Source: Ancylobacter koreensis (GTDB lineage Bacteria; Pseudomonadota; Alphaproteobacteria; Rhizobiales; Xanthobacteraceae). From it: 64,000 nucleotides of DNA. The notes beneath the pieces were generated by a model. That model was not told the origin of the DNA and ran no database searches. It saw only the letters and a list, made by a program, of their open reading frames with translations. The stretch lies in the NCBI RefSeq assembly GCF_023016525.1, contig NZ_JALKCG010000001.1, forward strand, positions 1,240,001-1,304,000, read 5' to 3'. Positions 15,548 through 25,499 of the stretch are shown here, piece by piece; within the stretch, counting starts at the first letter, position 1, and the number at the start of each line of letters is the position of its first letter. The position numbers and the translations under genes were made by a program.

Positions 15548-16095
15548 GCAAGGCTCCCATCTGGACGGCCGAGCGGCTTGCCGCCATGGAGACGGCGCAG
15601 CTCAAGCAGCTTCTTGCCAATGCGCAGGCGCGTGGGGCCTCGGAACTGGCGGCACTCTGCGGCGAGACTCTCGCCGGGCGAGTCGGCGTGGCGAAGAAGC
15701 CAGCGACTTCCTCTTCTCCAGTGGGCAAGCGTACCGCGCGCGATGTCGTCTTGGAATTCCATTTCGTCTGCGAGAACGACCGCGGCGTTACCGCCGATGG
15801 CGAGGGCTTTTTCTGGACAGGATTGTGGATCGTGTCCGAAGACGAGGTCATCAAGAGTATGAAGGCCGGCGGCAAAGTGGCGCTGCACAGCTCGCACGCC
15901 GCGATGTCCTACCGCCAGGGCAAGATCCTCGACTACCGCAAGTCTGATCGAGACATGGTGAAGAAGCGCAATATCGGAATTGAGTTCCTTGTGGCCGCTG
16001 ATGACGTCGCTCTCCCCTGGTTCGGCGATGGCACGGCCGAAAAGGGTTACAAGTGGGCCAGTGATGCGCCGAGTAACGAACAAGCAGAACGATAG
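15544..16095 (+). CDS. Unrecognised 183-aa protein inserted between pheS and pheT
   Basis: GTG 15544 overlaps the pheS stop (GTGA), implying translational coupling; ATG 15586 is an alternative. The N-terminus is a helical segment ([20 protein letters not shown], then [16 protein letters not shown]), followed by a beta-rich domain ([50 protein letters not shown] and on). No catalytic motif I know is present. It is followed 9 bp later by pheT, so it is made with the synthetase subunits. It could be a restriction- or modification-like small domain or a recent insertion; a role with PheRS is open. Confidence 0.7.
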   Translation: MSKAPIWTAERLAAMETAQLKQLLANAQARGASELAALCGETLAGRVGVAKKPATSSSPVGKRTARDVVLEFHFVCENDRGVTADGEGFFWTGLWIVSEDEVIKSMKAGGKVALHSSHAAMSYRQGKILDYRKSDRDMVKKRNIGIEFLVAADDVALPWFGDGTAEKGYKWASDAPSNEQAER

Positions 16096-16104
16096 GGCCG
16101 TCCG

Positions 16105-18510
16105 ATGAAATTCTCCCTCTCCTGGCTGCGCGAGCATCTCTCCGGCGACTATGCGCTCGACGATGTGACCGGCGCGCTCAACCGTATCGGGCTGGAAGTG
16201 GAAAGCGTCGAGGACAAGGCGGCGAAGCTCAAGGGCTTCACCATCGCCTATGTCGTCTCCGCCGTTCAGCATCCGAACGCCGACAAGCTGCGCGTCTGCA
16301 TGGTCGACACCGGCACCGGCGAGCCGGTGCAGGTTGTCTGCGGCGCGCCGAACGCACGCACGGGCATGAAGAGCGTGTTCTCCCCGCCCGGCACCTATAT
16401 CCCCGGCAAGGACATGACGCTCGGAATCGGCAGCATCCGCGGCGTCGAGAGCCGGGGCATGCTGTGCTCGGCCGCCGAGCTGCAGCTTTCCGAGGACCAT
16501 GACGGCATCATCGACCTGCCCGAAGACGCGCCGGTCGGCGCCAGCTATGTCGACTGGATCGGCCTCGACGACCCGGTGGTCGAGATTGCGGTCACGCCGA
16601 ACCGCGCCGACGCGCTGGGCATCCACGGTATCGCCCGCGACCTCGCCGCCGCCGGCATCGGCACGCTGATCGAGACGCCGATTGCGCCGGTGAAGGGGCT
16701 GTATCCCTGCCCGGTCTCCGTCGCCATCGAGCCCGGCGCGCCGTGCCCGGCCTTCGCGCTGCGGCTCGTGCGCGGCGTGAAGAACGGTCCCTCGCCGGAA
16801 TGGCTGCAGGCCAAGCTGCGGGCCATCGGTCTGCGTCCCATCAACGCGCTGGTCGACGTCACCAACTTCCTTACCTTCGACCGCAACCGCCCGCTGCACG
16901 TCTTCGACGCCGCCAAGGTTCACGGCAATCTCGTCGTGCGCCCGGCGAAAGACGGCGAGAGCCTGCTGGCGCTCGACGGCAAGACCTATGCGCTCGATTC
17001 CGGCATCTGCGTCATCGCCGACGACAAGGCCGTGGAATCGCTCGCCGGCGTGATGGGCGGCGAAGAATCCGGCTGCGACGAGGGCACGACCGACGTGCTC
17101 GTGGAATCGGCGCTGTGGGAGCCGATCAACATCGCCCAGACCGGCCGCCGGCTGGGGCTGAACTCCGACGCCCGCTTCCGCTTCGAGCGCGGCGTCGACC
17201 CCGCCTTCACCGTGCCGGGCGTCGAGCTGGCGACGCAGCTCATTCTCGACCTGTGCGGCGGCGAGCCCTCCGAGATCGTGCTCGCCGGTGCGATTCCGGA
17301 CACCACGCGGGTGATCGACTTCCCGCTGGCGCTGACCGAAAAGCTGACCGGGCTGGTCGCCAGCGACGCCGAGCAGGTCGGGACGCTGGCCAAGCTCGGC
17401 TTCGCGGTCGAGGGCACGTCCGGCACGGTGCGCGTCACCCCGCCGAGCTGGCGCGGCGACATCGAGGGCAAGGCCGATCTGGTGGAGGAGGTCATCCGCA
17501 TCGTCGGTCTCGACCGCGTGCCCTCCACGCCCTTCCCGCGCGACGAGAATGCCCGCAAGCCGGTGCTGACCACGCTCCAGCTCCGCACCCGCAAGTCGAA
17601 GCGCGCGCTGGCGGCACGCGGCCTCGTGGAAGCCGTCACCTGGTCCTTCGTGCCGAAGGCGCAGGCGGAGCTGTTCGGCGGCGGCCAGCCGGAGCTGGCG
17701 CTCGCCAACCCCATCGCCTCGGACCTCTCCGACATGCGCCCGAGCCTGCTGCCGGGCCTCGTCCGCTCGGCCCAGGCCAATGCAGATCGCGGCATTGGCG
17801 ATGTCGCGCTGTTCGAGGTGGGGCAGGTATTCAAGGGTGAGCGCCCGCAGGACCAGTTCATCGCCGCCACGGCCATCCGCCGCGCCTTCGCCAAGCCGAC
17901 AGGCGCGGGCCGGCACTGGGCGGGCAGGGCGACCGCCGTCGATGCTTTCGATGCCAAGGCGGATGCGCTGGCCGTGCTCGCCGCCGTCGGGGCGCCGGTC
18001 GCCAATCTCCAGATCTCGACCGACGCGCCGGGCTGGTTCCATCCCGGCCGCTCCGGCACTTTCCGCCTCGGCCCGAACGTCATCGGCCATTTCGGCGAGT
18101 TGCACCCTTCAGCGCTGGAGGCTCTCGATGCCGAAGGCCCGCTGGTCGGCTTCGAGGTGCTGCTGGACCGCGTGCCCGAGCCCAAGGCCAAGGCGACGCG
18201 GGTGAAGCCACTGCTGGAACTTTCCGCCTTCCAGCCGGTGGAGCGCGACTTCGCCTTCGTGGTCGCGCGCTCAGTCGCGGCCGGCGACATCCTCAAGGCG
18301 GCTGCCGGCGTCGACCGTAAGCTGATCACGGCGGTGAACGTGTTCGACGTCTATGAGGGGCCGGGGATCGACGCCGACGCCAAGTCGGTGGCGCTCTCGG
18401 TCACATTGCAGCCGCGCGAGAAGACACTGACCGACGCCGAGATCGAGGCGGTGGCGGGCCGGATCGTCGCCGAAGTCACCCGCAAGACCGGCGCGACGCT
18501 GCGCGGCTGA
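16105..18510 (+). CDS. pheT: Phenylalanine--tRNA ligase beta subunit
   Basis: The 801-aa beta subunit begins [20 protein letters not shown] as usual. The tRNA-binding OB domain lies at about 40-150 ([20 protein letters not shown]). The B3/B4 editing domain follows; the B5 domain and a catalytic-like core lie in the middle; the C-terminal ferredoxin-like anticodon-binding domain ([17 protein letters not shown]) closes it. Length is normal for the family. It edits mischarged Tyr-tRNA-Phe and completes PheRS. Confidence 0.97.
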   Translation: MKFSLSWLREHLSGDYALDDVTGALNRIGLEVESVEDKAAKLKGFTIAYVVSAVQHPNADKLRVCMVDTGTGEPVQVVCGAPNARTGMKSVFSPPGTYIPGKDMTLGIGSIRGVESRGMLCSAAELQLSEDHDGIIDLPEDAPVGASYVDWIGLDDPVVEIAVTPNRADALGIHGIARDLAAAGIGTLIETPIAPVKGLYPCPVSVAIEPGAPCPAFALRLVRGVKNGPSPEWLQAKLRAIGLRPINALVDVTNFLTFDRNRPLHVFDAAKVHGNLVVRPAKDGESLLALDGKTYALDSGICVIADDKAVESLAGVMGGEESGCDEGTTDVLVESALWEPINIAQTGRRLGLNSDARFRFERGVDPAFTVPGVELATQLILDLCGGEPSEIVLAGAIPDTTRVIDFPLALTEKLTGLVASDAEQVGTLAKLGFAVEGTSGTVRVTPPSWRGDIEGKADLVEEVIRIVGLDRVPSTPFPRDENARKPVLTTLQLRTRKSKRALAARGLVEAVTWSFVPKAQAELFGGGQPELALANPIASDLSDMRPSLLPGLVRSAQANADRGIGDVALFEVGQVFKGERPQDQFIAATAIRRAFAKPTGAGRHWAGRATAVDAFDAKADALAVLAAVGAPVANLQISTDAPGWFHPGRSGTFRLGPNVIGHFGELHPSALEALDAEGPLVGFEVLLDRVPEPKAKATRVKPLLELSAFQPVERDFAFVVARSVAAGDILKAAAGVDRKLITAVNVFDVYEGPGIDADAKSVALSVTLQPREKTLTDAEIEAVAGRIVAEVTRKTGATLRG

Positions 18511-18549
18511 GGCGGGACGCCTCGGCGCCCCGACGGCGGGTTTTCGGCC

Positions 18550-19953
18550 TTACGCCGGCCCGCCGAGCAGCGCGAGCGCACGGCCGGCGGCCGCCTCGCC
18601 CGAGGTCCACGCGGCGCTGAGCGTGCCCCAGCCGGCTACCGGCACATATTCGCCGGCGAGGAAGATGCGGTTCTGCACCGCATCGGCGAAGACGCGGCGC
18701 TGGCCGCCCTGTCCGGGCGAGGCCGCCACCAGCGCGCCGCGGATCAGCGGATCGGTGCCCCAGCGCGAGCAGACCACTTCGCTCACGCGCTCCGCCGCAA
18801 GGCCGAAATTGAGGCTCAGATAATCGCGCGCGAGCCTCAGCGCCGAGGCTTCGCCCTTCTCGGCGATCTCGCGCGCCAGCGCGTCGGCGAAGGTCAACAC
18901 ATGCAGGTCCGAGCCGCCGATCCGGCCGCGCAGCAGCGCGGCGGGTGCCCTGCCGGCCCTGGCAAGCACCGCCTCGTTCGGCTGCAGCCCGAGCGGATTG
19001 CCCGGCAGCAGGAAGGCGGCCTGTTCCAGCGCGCCGGCGGGCAGGGCGCGCAGGGCATTCGTCAAGCGCGCGGGCAGCACCGGGTTGAAGCGCAGCGCGC
19101 CCGCCGCCAGCACGGGCGCAGGCACGGCGAGTACGATGGCGCGGGCGCGGATCGGCGTGCGCTGGCCACGGACCGTGATGGAATGGAAGCGCCCGCTATT
19201 GGTGATCAGCGTCACCGGCGTGTCGGTGCGGGCGTCGAGCTTCGCGCCCAGCGCCTCGATGAGCGCACCCACGCCGCCGGGCGCGGTCAGGTCGTCGACC
19301 GGGGCGTCGCGCTGCGACAGGTCGAGCGCGGAAAGAGTCGGCAGCGCGCGCCCGCAGCTGAGCGGTCCAAGAAGCTGAAGGACCGTCGCGGTCCAGATAT
19401 CGGGCGGCAAGGGTGCCGACGAAGCCGGGGCGGGCGGCGCGGCGGTCAATGGCACCGAGGCCGCGACGTCCTTGCCGCCGTCGACCGCCGCCAGCATGTC
19501 GCGCCGCGCCTTGCCAAGCGCGGCGGTGAAGGCATCATAGGCGCTCTCCCGCGCCTCGTGGCCATCGACGAACAGCCGGCGGCCGGAGGGAAGGGGCGCG
19601 AGGGCGAGGCCATCCGCCTGCGCGCCGGCCGCCAGCGTGGCGCCGGTGCGGGAAAAGCCGCCGGCGCCGAGGTCGACATTCATGCCGAAGGCCGTCCGCG
19701 TCCGCGCCCGCCCGCCGAGCGTCGGGCCCGCCTCCAGCAGCACATAGGAGCGGCCGGAAGCAGCGACGCGGCGCGCCGCCGCGATGCCGGCTGCGCCCCC
19801 GCCGACGATGGCGACATCGACGTCGGACGGCAGGGCTGAAGCGGCCGGCCCGCCCGACTGGGCGAGCGCGGGTAGCGGCAGCAGCGCGGCGGAGGAGGCG
19901 GCGAGGAAGCGGCGGCGCGTCAGCGAGCCGGGAGGGAACGGCGGTCGGATCAT
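18550..19953 (-). CDS. Tat-exported flavin amine oxidase family protein
   Basis: This 467-aa FAD-dependent oxidoreductase has a twin-arginine signal (LTRRRFLAASSAALLPLPALA). The FAD-binding motif is VDVAIVGGGAAGIAAARRVA (about residues 45-64), followed by the GG-doublet GPTLGGRARTRT, and a C-terminal FAD-contact segment FLAGEYVPVAGWGTLSAAW. It should be periplasmic and oxidise a primary or polyamine, but the substrate is unknown. ATG 19953 gives a proper signal peptide; a start at 20034 would bury it. It converges on pheT with a 39-bp gap. Confidence 0.85.
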   Translation of the reverse strand: MIRPPFPPGSLTRRRFLAASSAALLPLPALAQSGGPAASALPSDVDVAIVGGGAAGIAAARRVAASGRSYVLLEAGPTLGGRARTRTAFGMNVDLGAGGFSRTGATLAAGAQADGLALAPLPSGRRLFVDGHEARESAYDAFTAALGKARRDMLAAVDGGKDVAASVPLTAAPPAPASSAPLPPDIWTATVLQLLGPLSCGRALPTLSALDLSQRDAPVDDLTAPGGVGALIEALGAKLDARTDTPVTLITNSGRFHSITVRGQRTPIRARAIVLAVPAPVLAAGALRFNPVLPARLTNALRALPAGALEQAAFLLPGNPLGLQPNEAVLARAGRAPAALLRGRIGGSDLHVLTFADALAREIAEKGEASALRLARDYLSLNFGLAAERVSEVVCSRWGTDPLIRGALVAASPGQGGQRRVFADAVQNRIFLAGEYVPVAGWGTLSAAWTSGEAAAGRALALLGGPA

Positions 19954-20194
19954 GCGGCGAACTCGGAGAGGATGGCGCCACGCTAGCACGCCGGGGCGGG
20001 AGGGCGAAGCCGGGGCGACCCGGCGGCGTCCCAAGCCACGGCACCGGTATGCGAATCATGCTTTGTTCACGTTGGAACGAATCGCGACTCGTCAAGCGGC
20101 ACGTAAAAAGCAAGCGCCGAATCGGCGTTGTTTCCAGTGGATGATGCGCGCGCCTTGAGGTGGCCGCCCGCCCGCCTTACCTAGAGGGCGACGA

Positions 20195-20872
20195 ATGGGG
20201 AGCCTCATGCTGCGCGACGCCTTCACCGCCTTCGCCGAGACCTTTTCGGCGGCCTATCGCCCCGTGCTGCTGCGCTCCATCGGTCTCGCCGTGGGCCTGC
20301 TGATCGTGCTCGGCATTGGCGCGCACTACGCGCTCACCTATTTCGTGGCGCTCGACTGGCAGTGGGCGCAGATCACCGTCGACATCATCGCCGCCTTCGG
20401 CATCCTCATCGGCGCCGTCTTCCTGGTGCCGCCGGTGACCTCGCTGGTCGCCGGCCTGTTCGTCGACGACGTGGCGGCGCAGGTGGAGCGCACGGCGTTC
20501 CCCGGCGAGCCGGAAGGCCGGCCGCTGCCCGTCGGCCGCTCGCTGGTGCTGACGCTCCGCTTCTTCGGCGTCACGCTGGCGGTGAACCTTGTCGCGCTGC
20601 TCCTGCTGCTGGTGCCGGGCGTCAATCTCGTCGTGTTCTACGTCGCCAACGCCTATCTGCTCGGCCGCGAATATTTCCAGTTCGCGGCGCTGCGCTATCG
20701 CGGCGAGGACGAGGCGGCGCTGATGCGCCGGCATTACTCGGGCACCGTGTTCTTCGGCGGGCTGATCATCGCGGCCATCGTGTCGGTGCCGATTCTCAAC
20801 CTCGTGACGCCGATCTTCGCCACGCTCTTCATGGTGCGGCTGCACAAGCGCCTGTCGCTTCGCGCCGATTAA
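20195..20872 (+). CDS. EI24 / CysZ-like multipass membrane protein
   Basis: A 225-aa inner-membrane protein with about four to five hydrophobic segments (LLRSIGLAVGLLIVLGIGA, AFGILIGAVFLVPPVTSLVA, VTLAVNLVALLLLLVPG, GGLIIAAIVSVPILNL). The conserved segment YVANAYLLGREYFQFAALRY is typical of the EI24 family, formerly labelled sulfate transporter CysZ-like. Actual sulfate transport is not shown. ATG 20195 has GAGGG upstream; ATG 20207 with GGGGAG is equally possible. Convergent with nth. Confidence 0.8.
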   Translation: MGSLMLRDAFTAFAETFSAAYRPVLLRSIGLAVGLLIVLGIGAHYALTYFVALDWQWAQITVDIIAAFGILIGAVFLVPPVTSLVAGLFVDDVAAQVERTAFPGEPEGRPLPVGRSLVLTLRFFGVTLAVNLVALLLLLVPGVNLVVFYVANAYLLGREYFQFAALRYRGEDEAALMRRHYSGTVFFGGLIIAAIVSVPILNLVTPIFATLFMVRLHKRLSLRAD

Positions 20873-20881
20873 GCGCCAAGC

Positions 20882-21727
20882 TCAGGCCGGCGTCTTTTCC
20901 GGCCAGCGGCACAGATCCGCGATCAGGCAGCGCGGGCAGTCCGGCTTCAGGGCCTTGCAGACGTAGCGCCCGTGCAGGATCAGCCAGTGATGGGCGTGAA
21001 GCTTGAAGCGGTCGGGAATGACGCGCTCAAGCCCCAGCTCAACCTCCAGCGGGTTCTTGCCGGGCGCCAGGCCGGTGCGATTGGCGACGCGGAACAGATG
21101 GGTGTCGACCGCGATGGTCGGCAGGCCGAAGGCGATGTTGAGCACCACATTCGCCGTCTTGCGCCCGACACCGGGCAGGGCCTCCAGCGCCGCACGGTCG
21201 GGCGGCACTTCGCCGCCGTGCTCGGCAATGAGCCGGCGCGAGAGTTCGACGACGTTCTTCGCCTTGCCGCGATAGAGGCCGAGCGTGCGGATATGGGCGG
21301 CGACGCCCTCCTCGCCGAGCGCGACCATCTTCTCCGGCGTCGGCGCGTCCTTGAACAGCCCGCGCGTCGCCTTGTTCACCCCGGTGTCGGTCGCCTGCGC
21401 CGACAGCACTACGGCGACCAGCAGCGTGAAGGGGTCGTGATATTCGAGTTCGCCTTCGGGTTCCGGGTTGGCCGCTTCGAAGCGCGAAAACGCCGCCTCG
21501 ACCTCCGCTTCGCTCCACGCGCGGAAGGCGCCGCCCATGGCGGCGGCGGCCGCATTGGCGACCGCGCGGCGGCGGGCCGGGCGCGCCTGCGCCTGCTCGA
21601 CCAGCGTCGCGGCGGCCTTGCTCTTGGCGCGCAGCTTCGCGGCCGGCTTGGCGGCCTTCACGGCGGCCTTGCCGCCCTTGCTCGCGGGCGTATTACGCCG
21701 CGACGAATCCTTGTCCCCGTCAGCCAT
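20882..21727 (-). CDS. nth: Endonuclease III
   Basis: This DNA glycosylase/AP lyase removes oxidised pyrimidines in base-excision repair. The 281-aa protein has the helix-hairpin-helix LPGVGRKTANVV with the catalytic Lys, the catalytic Asp in AVDTHLFRVANRTGL, and the [4Fe-4S] cluster ligands in CKALKPDCPRCLIADLC. An N-terminal Lys/Ala-rich extension of about 60 residues precedes the core, probably disordered. ATG 21727 is chosen; an upstream Met at 21763 overlaps the divergent DUF2244 gene. Confidence 0.95.
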   Translation of the reverse strand: MADGDKDSSRRNTPASKGGKAAVKAAKPAAKLRAKSKAAATLVEQAQARPARRRAVANAAAAAMGGAFRAWSEAEVEAAFSRFEAANPEPEGELEYHDPFTLLVAVVLSAQATDTGVNKATRGLFKDAPTPEKMVALGEEGVAAHIRTLGLYRGKAKNVVELSRRLIAEHGGEVPPDRAALEALPGVGRKTANVVLNIAFGLPTIAVDTHLFRVANRTGLAPGKNPLEVELGLERVIPDRFKLHAHHWLILHGRYVCKALKPDCPRCLIADLCRWPEKTPA

Positions 21728-21741
21728 TTTTGACCTATAAT
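21711..21741 (+). promoter_or_regulatory. Promoter of the DUF2244 gene, suggesting a leaderless mRNA
   Basis: A perfect TATAAT at 21736-21741 lies only 8 bases before the ATG at 21750, so transcription should begin at or next to the start codon. A weak TTGTCC -35 lies at 21711-21716 (19-bp spacer). No ribosome site precedes the ATG. Confidence 0.45.
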
Positions 21742-21749
21742 GCGGGCCC

Positions 21750-22280
21750 ATGAACGCTGCCAAGACTGCCGAGCACCCCGGCGAGGAATGTGCCGCCGAG
21801 CCGACGCTTCTTTCGGTGCGCTACCAGCCGCACCGCTCGCTGAACCAGCGCGGCTTCATGATCGTCATGTTCATCGTCGCGGGCATCAGCTTCGTCTGCG
21901 GTGTCGCCTTCCTGATGATGGGCGCCTGGCCGGTCTTCGGGATGTTCGGGCTCGACGTGCTGGCGATCTGGCTGGCCTTCCGGCTGAATTTCCGTTCCGC
22001 CCGCGCCTGTGAGGAAATCCTCGTCACGCCCAGCCTCATCCGCTTGCGCCATGTCACGGCAGACGGCACGGTGTTCGAGGAGGAGCTGAACCCTTTGTGG
22101 ACGCGGCTCAACCGCGAACTGCACGAGGATTTCGGCCTGCAACGCCTGACGCTGGAGATGCGAGGGCGCCCCTATGTGATCGGCGGCTTCCTGCACACCG
22201 CCCAGCGCGAGGAACTCGCCGACAACCTCGCCCTGGCGCTTGCCGAGGCCAAGCGCGGCGTTGCCCGCTCGGCCTTCTGA
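21750..22280 (+). CDS. DUF2244 membrane protein
   Basis: A 176-aa protein with a helical hairpin in the membrane (MIVMFIVAGISFVCGVAFLM and VFGMFGLDVLAIWLAFRLNF) and a C-terminal soluble domain, the DUF2244 layout common in alphaproteobacteria. It begins next to the divergent nth gene. The function is unknown; the family is often near cytochrome oxidase or DNA-repair genes, and here it is followed by the Ada-like methyltransferase. Confidence 0.85.
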   Translation: MNAAKTAEHPGEECAAEPTLLSVRYQPHRSLNQRGFMIVMFIVAGISFVCGVAFLMMGAWPVFGMFGLDVLAIWLAFRLNFRSARACEEILVTPSLIRLRHVTADGTVFEEELNPLWTRLNRELHEDFGLQRLTLEMRGRPYVIGGFLHTAQREELADNLALALAEAKRGVARSAF

Positions 22281-22312
22281 GTGCCCGCGTCGAAATCGGG
22301 TGGCTGGCGTTC

Positions 22313-23239
22313 ATGGGGCATGATCGGATGGCGTCCAGCAGGAGGAGAAAGCCCGTGCTCGCCCCAAATCTCGACGCCGCCCATCCGCTTGAGATCGCCG
22401 CCGCCGATTATGAGATCGTCCGGCGGGCGGTCGAATATGTGAATCTGCGCTTCCGCGACCAGCCCGAGGTCGAGGAGATCGCCCGCGCCGCCGGGGTGCA
22501 TCCGCGCGCGCTGACCGATCTGTTCCGCCGCTGGTGCGGGCTGACCCCGAAGGACTTCCTGCAGGCGGTGACGATCGACGCCGCCCGCCGCGTGCTGTCG
22601 GAATCCGACAATGTGCTCGACGCCGCCTATGAACTCGGCCTTTCCGGTCCCGGCCGGTTGCACGATCTCTTCGTGGTGCACGAATCCATGTCGCCCGGCG
22701 AGTGGAAGACCGGCGGCGCCGGTCTCGTCGTGCGTTACGGCTTCCACGCCTCGCAGTTTGGCAAGGCGCTCGCCATGGTCACGCCGCGCGGTCTGTGCGG
22801 CCTCGCCTTCGCCGACGACGGCGAGGAGGACAAGGCGCTCGCCGACATGCGCCGGCGCTGGCCGAACGCCATCTATATCGAGGACCCGCTGGCGACCGGC
22901 CCTTACGCGGCGCGCATCTTCGACCGCGGCACCTGGAGCCCGGACGATCCGCTGCGCATCGTCTTCATCGGCACCGATTTCGAGGTGAAGGTGTGGGAGA
23001 CGCTGATGCGCATCCCGCTCGGCAAGGCCACCACCTATTCCAGCATCGCGAGCTGCGTCGAGAAGCCGAAGGCGGCGCGCGCCATCGGCGCGGCGGTGGG
23101 CAAGAACCCGATGTCCTTCGTGGTGCCGTGCCATCGCGTGCTCGGCAAGAACGGCGATCTCACCGGCTATCACTGGGGCCTGACCCGCAAGCGGGCGATC
23201 CTCGGCTGGGAGGCGGGGCAGATCACCGGAGCGCGGTGA
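22313..23239 (+). CDS. Ada-like protein: AraC-type HTH plus O6-methylguanine-DNA methyltransferase
   Basis: The 308-aa protein has an AraC-type helix-turn-helix near residues 25-125 (VEEIARAAGVHPRALTDLFR) and a C-terminal alkyltransferase domain with the active-site cysteine in VVPCHRVLG and the Arg/Asn-type segment PMSFVVPCH. It repairs O6-methylguanine by transferring the methyl group to Cys and may act as a regulator. The N-terminal Ada zinc domain that senses methylphosphotriesters is missing, so activation by that route is not possible. The start is uncertain among ATG 22313 and ATG 22328. Confidence 0.9.
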   Translation: MGHDRMASSRRRKPVLAPNLDAAHPLEIAAADYEIVRRAVEYVNLRFRDQPEVEEIARAAGVHPRALTDLFRRWCGLTPKDFLQAVTIDAARRVLSESDNVLDAAYELGLSGPGRLHDLFVVHESMSPGEWKTGGAGLVVRYGFHASQFGKALAMVTPRGLCGLAFADDGEEDKALADMRRRWPNAIYIEDPLATGPYAARIFDRGTWSPDDPLRIVFIGTDFEVKVWETLMRIPLGKATTYSSIASCVEKPKAARAIGAAVGKNPMSFVVPCHRVLGKNGDLTGYHWGLTRKRAILGWEAGQITGAR

Positions 23240-23254
23240 GGGACTCCGCCGCGC

Positions 23255-23701
23255 CTACCGGCCCCCGGCGGCGGCGAGCGGCCGGGGCGCCTCGCGCAGC
23301 GGGAAGATCACGTCATAGGCCCAGTTGAACAGGAAGGCGTAAACGAGGAAGAAGCCCGCCAGCGCGAGGTCCATCAGGAAGGCCTCGACAAGCCCCATGT
23401 CGAGATACCAGGCGACGAAGGGCACCAGCACCGCCACAAGGCCGATCTCGAACAGCACCGCATGCGCCACGCGTAAGGCGAGCGTCTTGCGCACCGAGCC
23501 GCGCAGCCGCGCCAGCGCGTGGTCGAAGCCGAGATTGAACAGGTAGTTCCAGCTCGCCGCGATGAGTGCGGCGCCCGCGCCCACGGCTCCCATGTCGATC
23601 ATCGGCACGCCGAACACCCACGCCCCGAGCGGGGTGATGATCGACAGGGCGATGATCTCGAAGCTGACGACGTGGCGGATGCGGTCGGCGGTGCCGCGCA
23701 T
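23255..23701 (-). CDS. PACE-family efflux transporter (chlorhexidine-type)
   Basis: A 148-aa inner-membrane protein with four helices made of two repeated halves (bacterial transmembrane pair domains): RIRHVVSFEIIALSIITPLG with WNYLFNLGFDHAL, and RVAHAVLFEIGLVAVLVPFV with LFNWAYDVIFPL. The conserved Glu and Trp/Asn-Tyr positions match the proteobacterial antimicrobial compound efflux family, which exports biocides such as chlorhexidine and also short-chain diamines. ATG 23701 has AAGGGAAG 8 bases upstream and gives the family length; a start at 23776 would add a polar tail. Confidence 0.88.
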   Translation of the reverse strand: MRGTADRIRHVVSFEIIALSIITPLGAWVFGVPMIDMGAVGAGAALIAASWNYLFNLGFDHALARLRGSVRKTLALRVAHAVLFEIGLVAVLVPFVAWYLDMGLVEAFLMDLALAGFFLVYAFLFNWAYDVIFPLREAPRPLAAAGGR

Positions 23702-23823
23702 GACGGTCTTCCCTTCACTGTCGGGCCGTCCCGGATGCGCTCCCGGAACGGGGGAAGCCGTCTTCACGTCGCTCATATGGGTCCGCTCTCGCCGCTGGCA
23801 AGTCAGCGGGTCGATCCGCCGCG

Positions 23824-24447
23824 TCAGCCGGCCAGGTCGACCACGCTCTCCACGGTGGAATCGGCCTTCAGCCGGTAGATCACCGGCGCGCCGGTGGCCA
23901 ACTCACGCTTCATGATGCTCTCGGGCGTGTGCTTCTCCAGCACCATGATGAGCGCGCGCAGCGAATTGCCGTGCGCGGCCACCAGCACCCGGTTGCCCTG
24001 CAGCACCTTGGGCAGGATCTCGGTGACGTAATAGGGCAGGGTGCGCGCCACCGTGTCCTTCAGGCTTTCGCCGCCGGGCGGAGGCACGTCGTAGGAACGG
24101 CGCCACACATGCACCTGCTCCTCGCCCCATCTGGCGCGGGCATCGTCCTTGTTGAGGCCGGAGAGGTCGCCATAGTCGCGCTCGTTCAGCGCGATGTCCT
24201 TCACCACGGGCAGGTCGCTCTGGCCGAGTTCGCCGAGGGCGAGGGTCAGCGTCTTCTGCGCACGCGACAGGTTGGAGGTGAAGGCGATGTCGAACTGGTA
24301 GCCCTCGGCCTTCAGCCGCGTGCCGGCCTTCAGCGCCTCCTCGACGCCGAGCGCCGTGAGGTCCGGGTCGCGCCAGCCGGTGAACAGGTTCTTCAGGTTC
24401 CACTCGCTCTGGCCGTGGCGGACGAGCACGAGGAGGCGTTCGGTCAT
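23824..24447 (-). CDS. gpmA: 2,3-bisphosphoglycerate-dependent phosphoglycerate mutase
   Basis: This 207-aa glycolytic enzyme interconverts 3- and 2-phosphoglycerate. The phospho-acceptor His11 is in [20 protein letters not shown]; the second catalytic His is in [13 protein letters not shown], and [18 protein letters not shown] is characteristic. Length is that of the short alphaproteobacterial form. It lies 19 bp downstream of dapB on the same strand, as in related genomes. Confidence 0.96.
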   Translation of the reverse strand: MTERLLVLVRHGQSEWNLKNLFTGWRDPDLTALGVEEALKAGTRLKAEGYQFDIAFTSNLSRAQKTLTLALGELGQSDLPVVKDIALNERDYGDLSGLNKDDARARWGEEQVHVWRRSYDVPPPGGESLKDTVARTLPYYVTEILPKVLQGNRVLVAAHGNSLRALIMVLEKHTPESIMKRELATGAPVIYRLKADSTVESVVDLAG

Positions 24448-24466
24448 CGGGTCGGTCTCCGTTCGG

Positions 24467-25282
24467 TCAGAAGTCGTTGAGGCCCAGCACGTCGGTCATC
24501 GAATAGAGGCCGGGCTTGCGCCCGCGCGCCCAGCGGGCGGCGGCCAGCGCGCCGCGCGCGAAGATGCCGCGATCCTCCGAGCGGTGGCCGAGCTCGATGC
24601 GCTCGCCGGCGCCGGCGAAGATCACATTGTGCTCACCCACCACCGTGCCGCCGCGCAGCGTGGCGAAGCCGATGTCACCGGCCTTGCGCGGCCCGGTGAC
24701 GCCGTGACGGGTGAACACGCCGTTCTCCTCCAGCGTCACGCCGCGCCCCTGCGCGGCCGCCTCGCCCAGCAGCAGCGCGGTGCCGGAGGGCGCGTCGATC
24801 TTGCGGTTGTGGTGCATCTCCACCACCTCGATATCGAAATTGTCGTCGAGCGCGCGCGCCACGCGCCGCACCACGGCGGCCAGCACGTTCACGCCGAGGC
24901 TCATATTCCCCGACTTCACGATGGCGGCATGGCGCGCGGCGGCGGCGATCTTCGCGTCCTCCTCCGGCGAGAAACCGGTGGTGCCGATCACATGCACGAT
25001 CCTCGCCTGCGCGGCGAAGGCGGCATAGGCGACGGTGGCGGCGGGAATGGTGAAGTCGATCACGCCGTCGGCGGCGGCGAACAGGGTCAGCGGGTCGTCG
25101 GAGACCTTGACGCCAAGCGGCGGCAGCCCGGCGAGCTCGCCGGCGTCGCGGCCGAGGAAGTCGCTGCCGGGCTGGTCGACAGCGCCGACCAGCAGGAGGT
25201 CCGGCGCCTCGGCGATGGTTTGGATCAGCACACGGCCCATACGGCCCGATGCCCCGACGACGACTAGCCGCATCTGCGTCAT
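24467..25282 (-). CDS. dapB: 4-hydroxy-tetrahydrodipicolinate reductase
   Basis: This 271-aa NAD(P)H-dependent enzyme acts in lysine and diaminopimelate synthesis. The nucleotide-binding motif [14 protein letters not shown] is at the start, and the active-site region [20 protein letters not shown] includes the catalytic His-His and Lys. ATG 25282 has GAGGAG 9 bases upstream, making it preferred over a start at 25333. Operon with gpmA. Confidence 0.96.
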   Translation of the reverse strand: MTQMRLVVVGASGRMGRVLIQTIAEAPDLLLVGAVDQPGSDFLGRDAGELAGLPPLGVKVSDDPLTLFAAADGVIDFTIPAATVAYAAFAAQARIVHVIGTTGFSPEEDAKIAAAARHAAIVKSGNMSLGVNVLAAVVRRVARALDDNFDIEVVEMHHNRKIDAPSGTALLLGEAAAQGRGVTLEENGVFTRHGVTGPRKAGDIGFATLRGGTVVGEHNVIFAGAGERIELGHRSEDRGIFARGALAAARWARGRKPGLYSMTDVLGLNDF

Positions 25283-25382
25283 GGAAGCTGAACTCCTCAA
25301 GCTTGGCGCGGTATAGCGGCCTTCCCGTGCCACGAAAAGTGCGCGATCGTCTTACATTCTTCGCGTAGCGTGGGCGTCGCGC

Positions 25383-25411
25383 TTGACGCCTGCGGCGCGT
25401 GGCTGTACAGG
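25383..25411 (+). promoter_or_regulatory. Promoter of the ilvB leader
   Basis: TTGACG (25383-25388) and TACAGG (25406-25411) are 17 bp apart, with a TG just before the -10. The predicted start is about 25 bases upstream of the leader peptide. Confidence 0.55.
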
Positions 25412-25442
25412 TCGCGCAACTTTACGAAGGAAGGGCGCTCCG

Positions 25443-25499
25443 ATGCGCAAGAAAATTATCCTTATCGTAGGACGGCGCGTCGCCGCGGAGCTTGCCTGA
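25443..25499 (+). CDS. Ilv leader peptide (18 aa), attenuation control of ilvBN
   Basis: The short frame reads MRKKIILIVGRRVAAELA and stops. Six of the first 18 codons (Ile-Ile-Leu-Ile-Val, then Val) plus a Leu near the end specify branched-chain amino acids, the end products of the pathway. AGGAAGGG (25428-25435) is a strong ribosome site 7 bases upstream. Ribosome stalling at these codons under amino-acid starvation would shift the RNA pairing downstream and prevent termination, as in ilv attenuators of enterics. It is too short for standard gene finders. Confidence 0.8.
   Translation: MRKKIILIVGRRVAAELA

Noticed and set aside
15493-18105. An 870-codon reverse frame over pheT
   Set aside because: Antisense shadow of pheT and its neighbour, with Asp/Gly/Arg-rich text.
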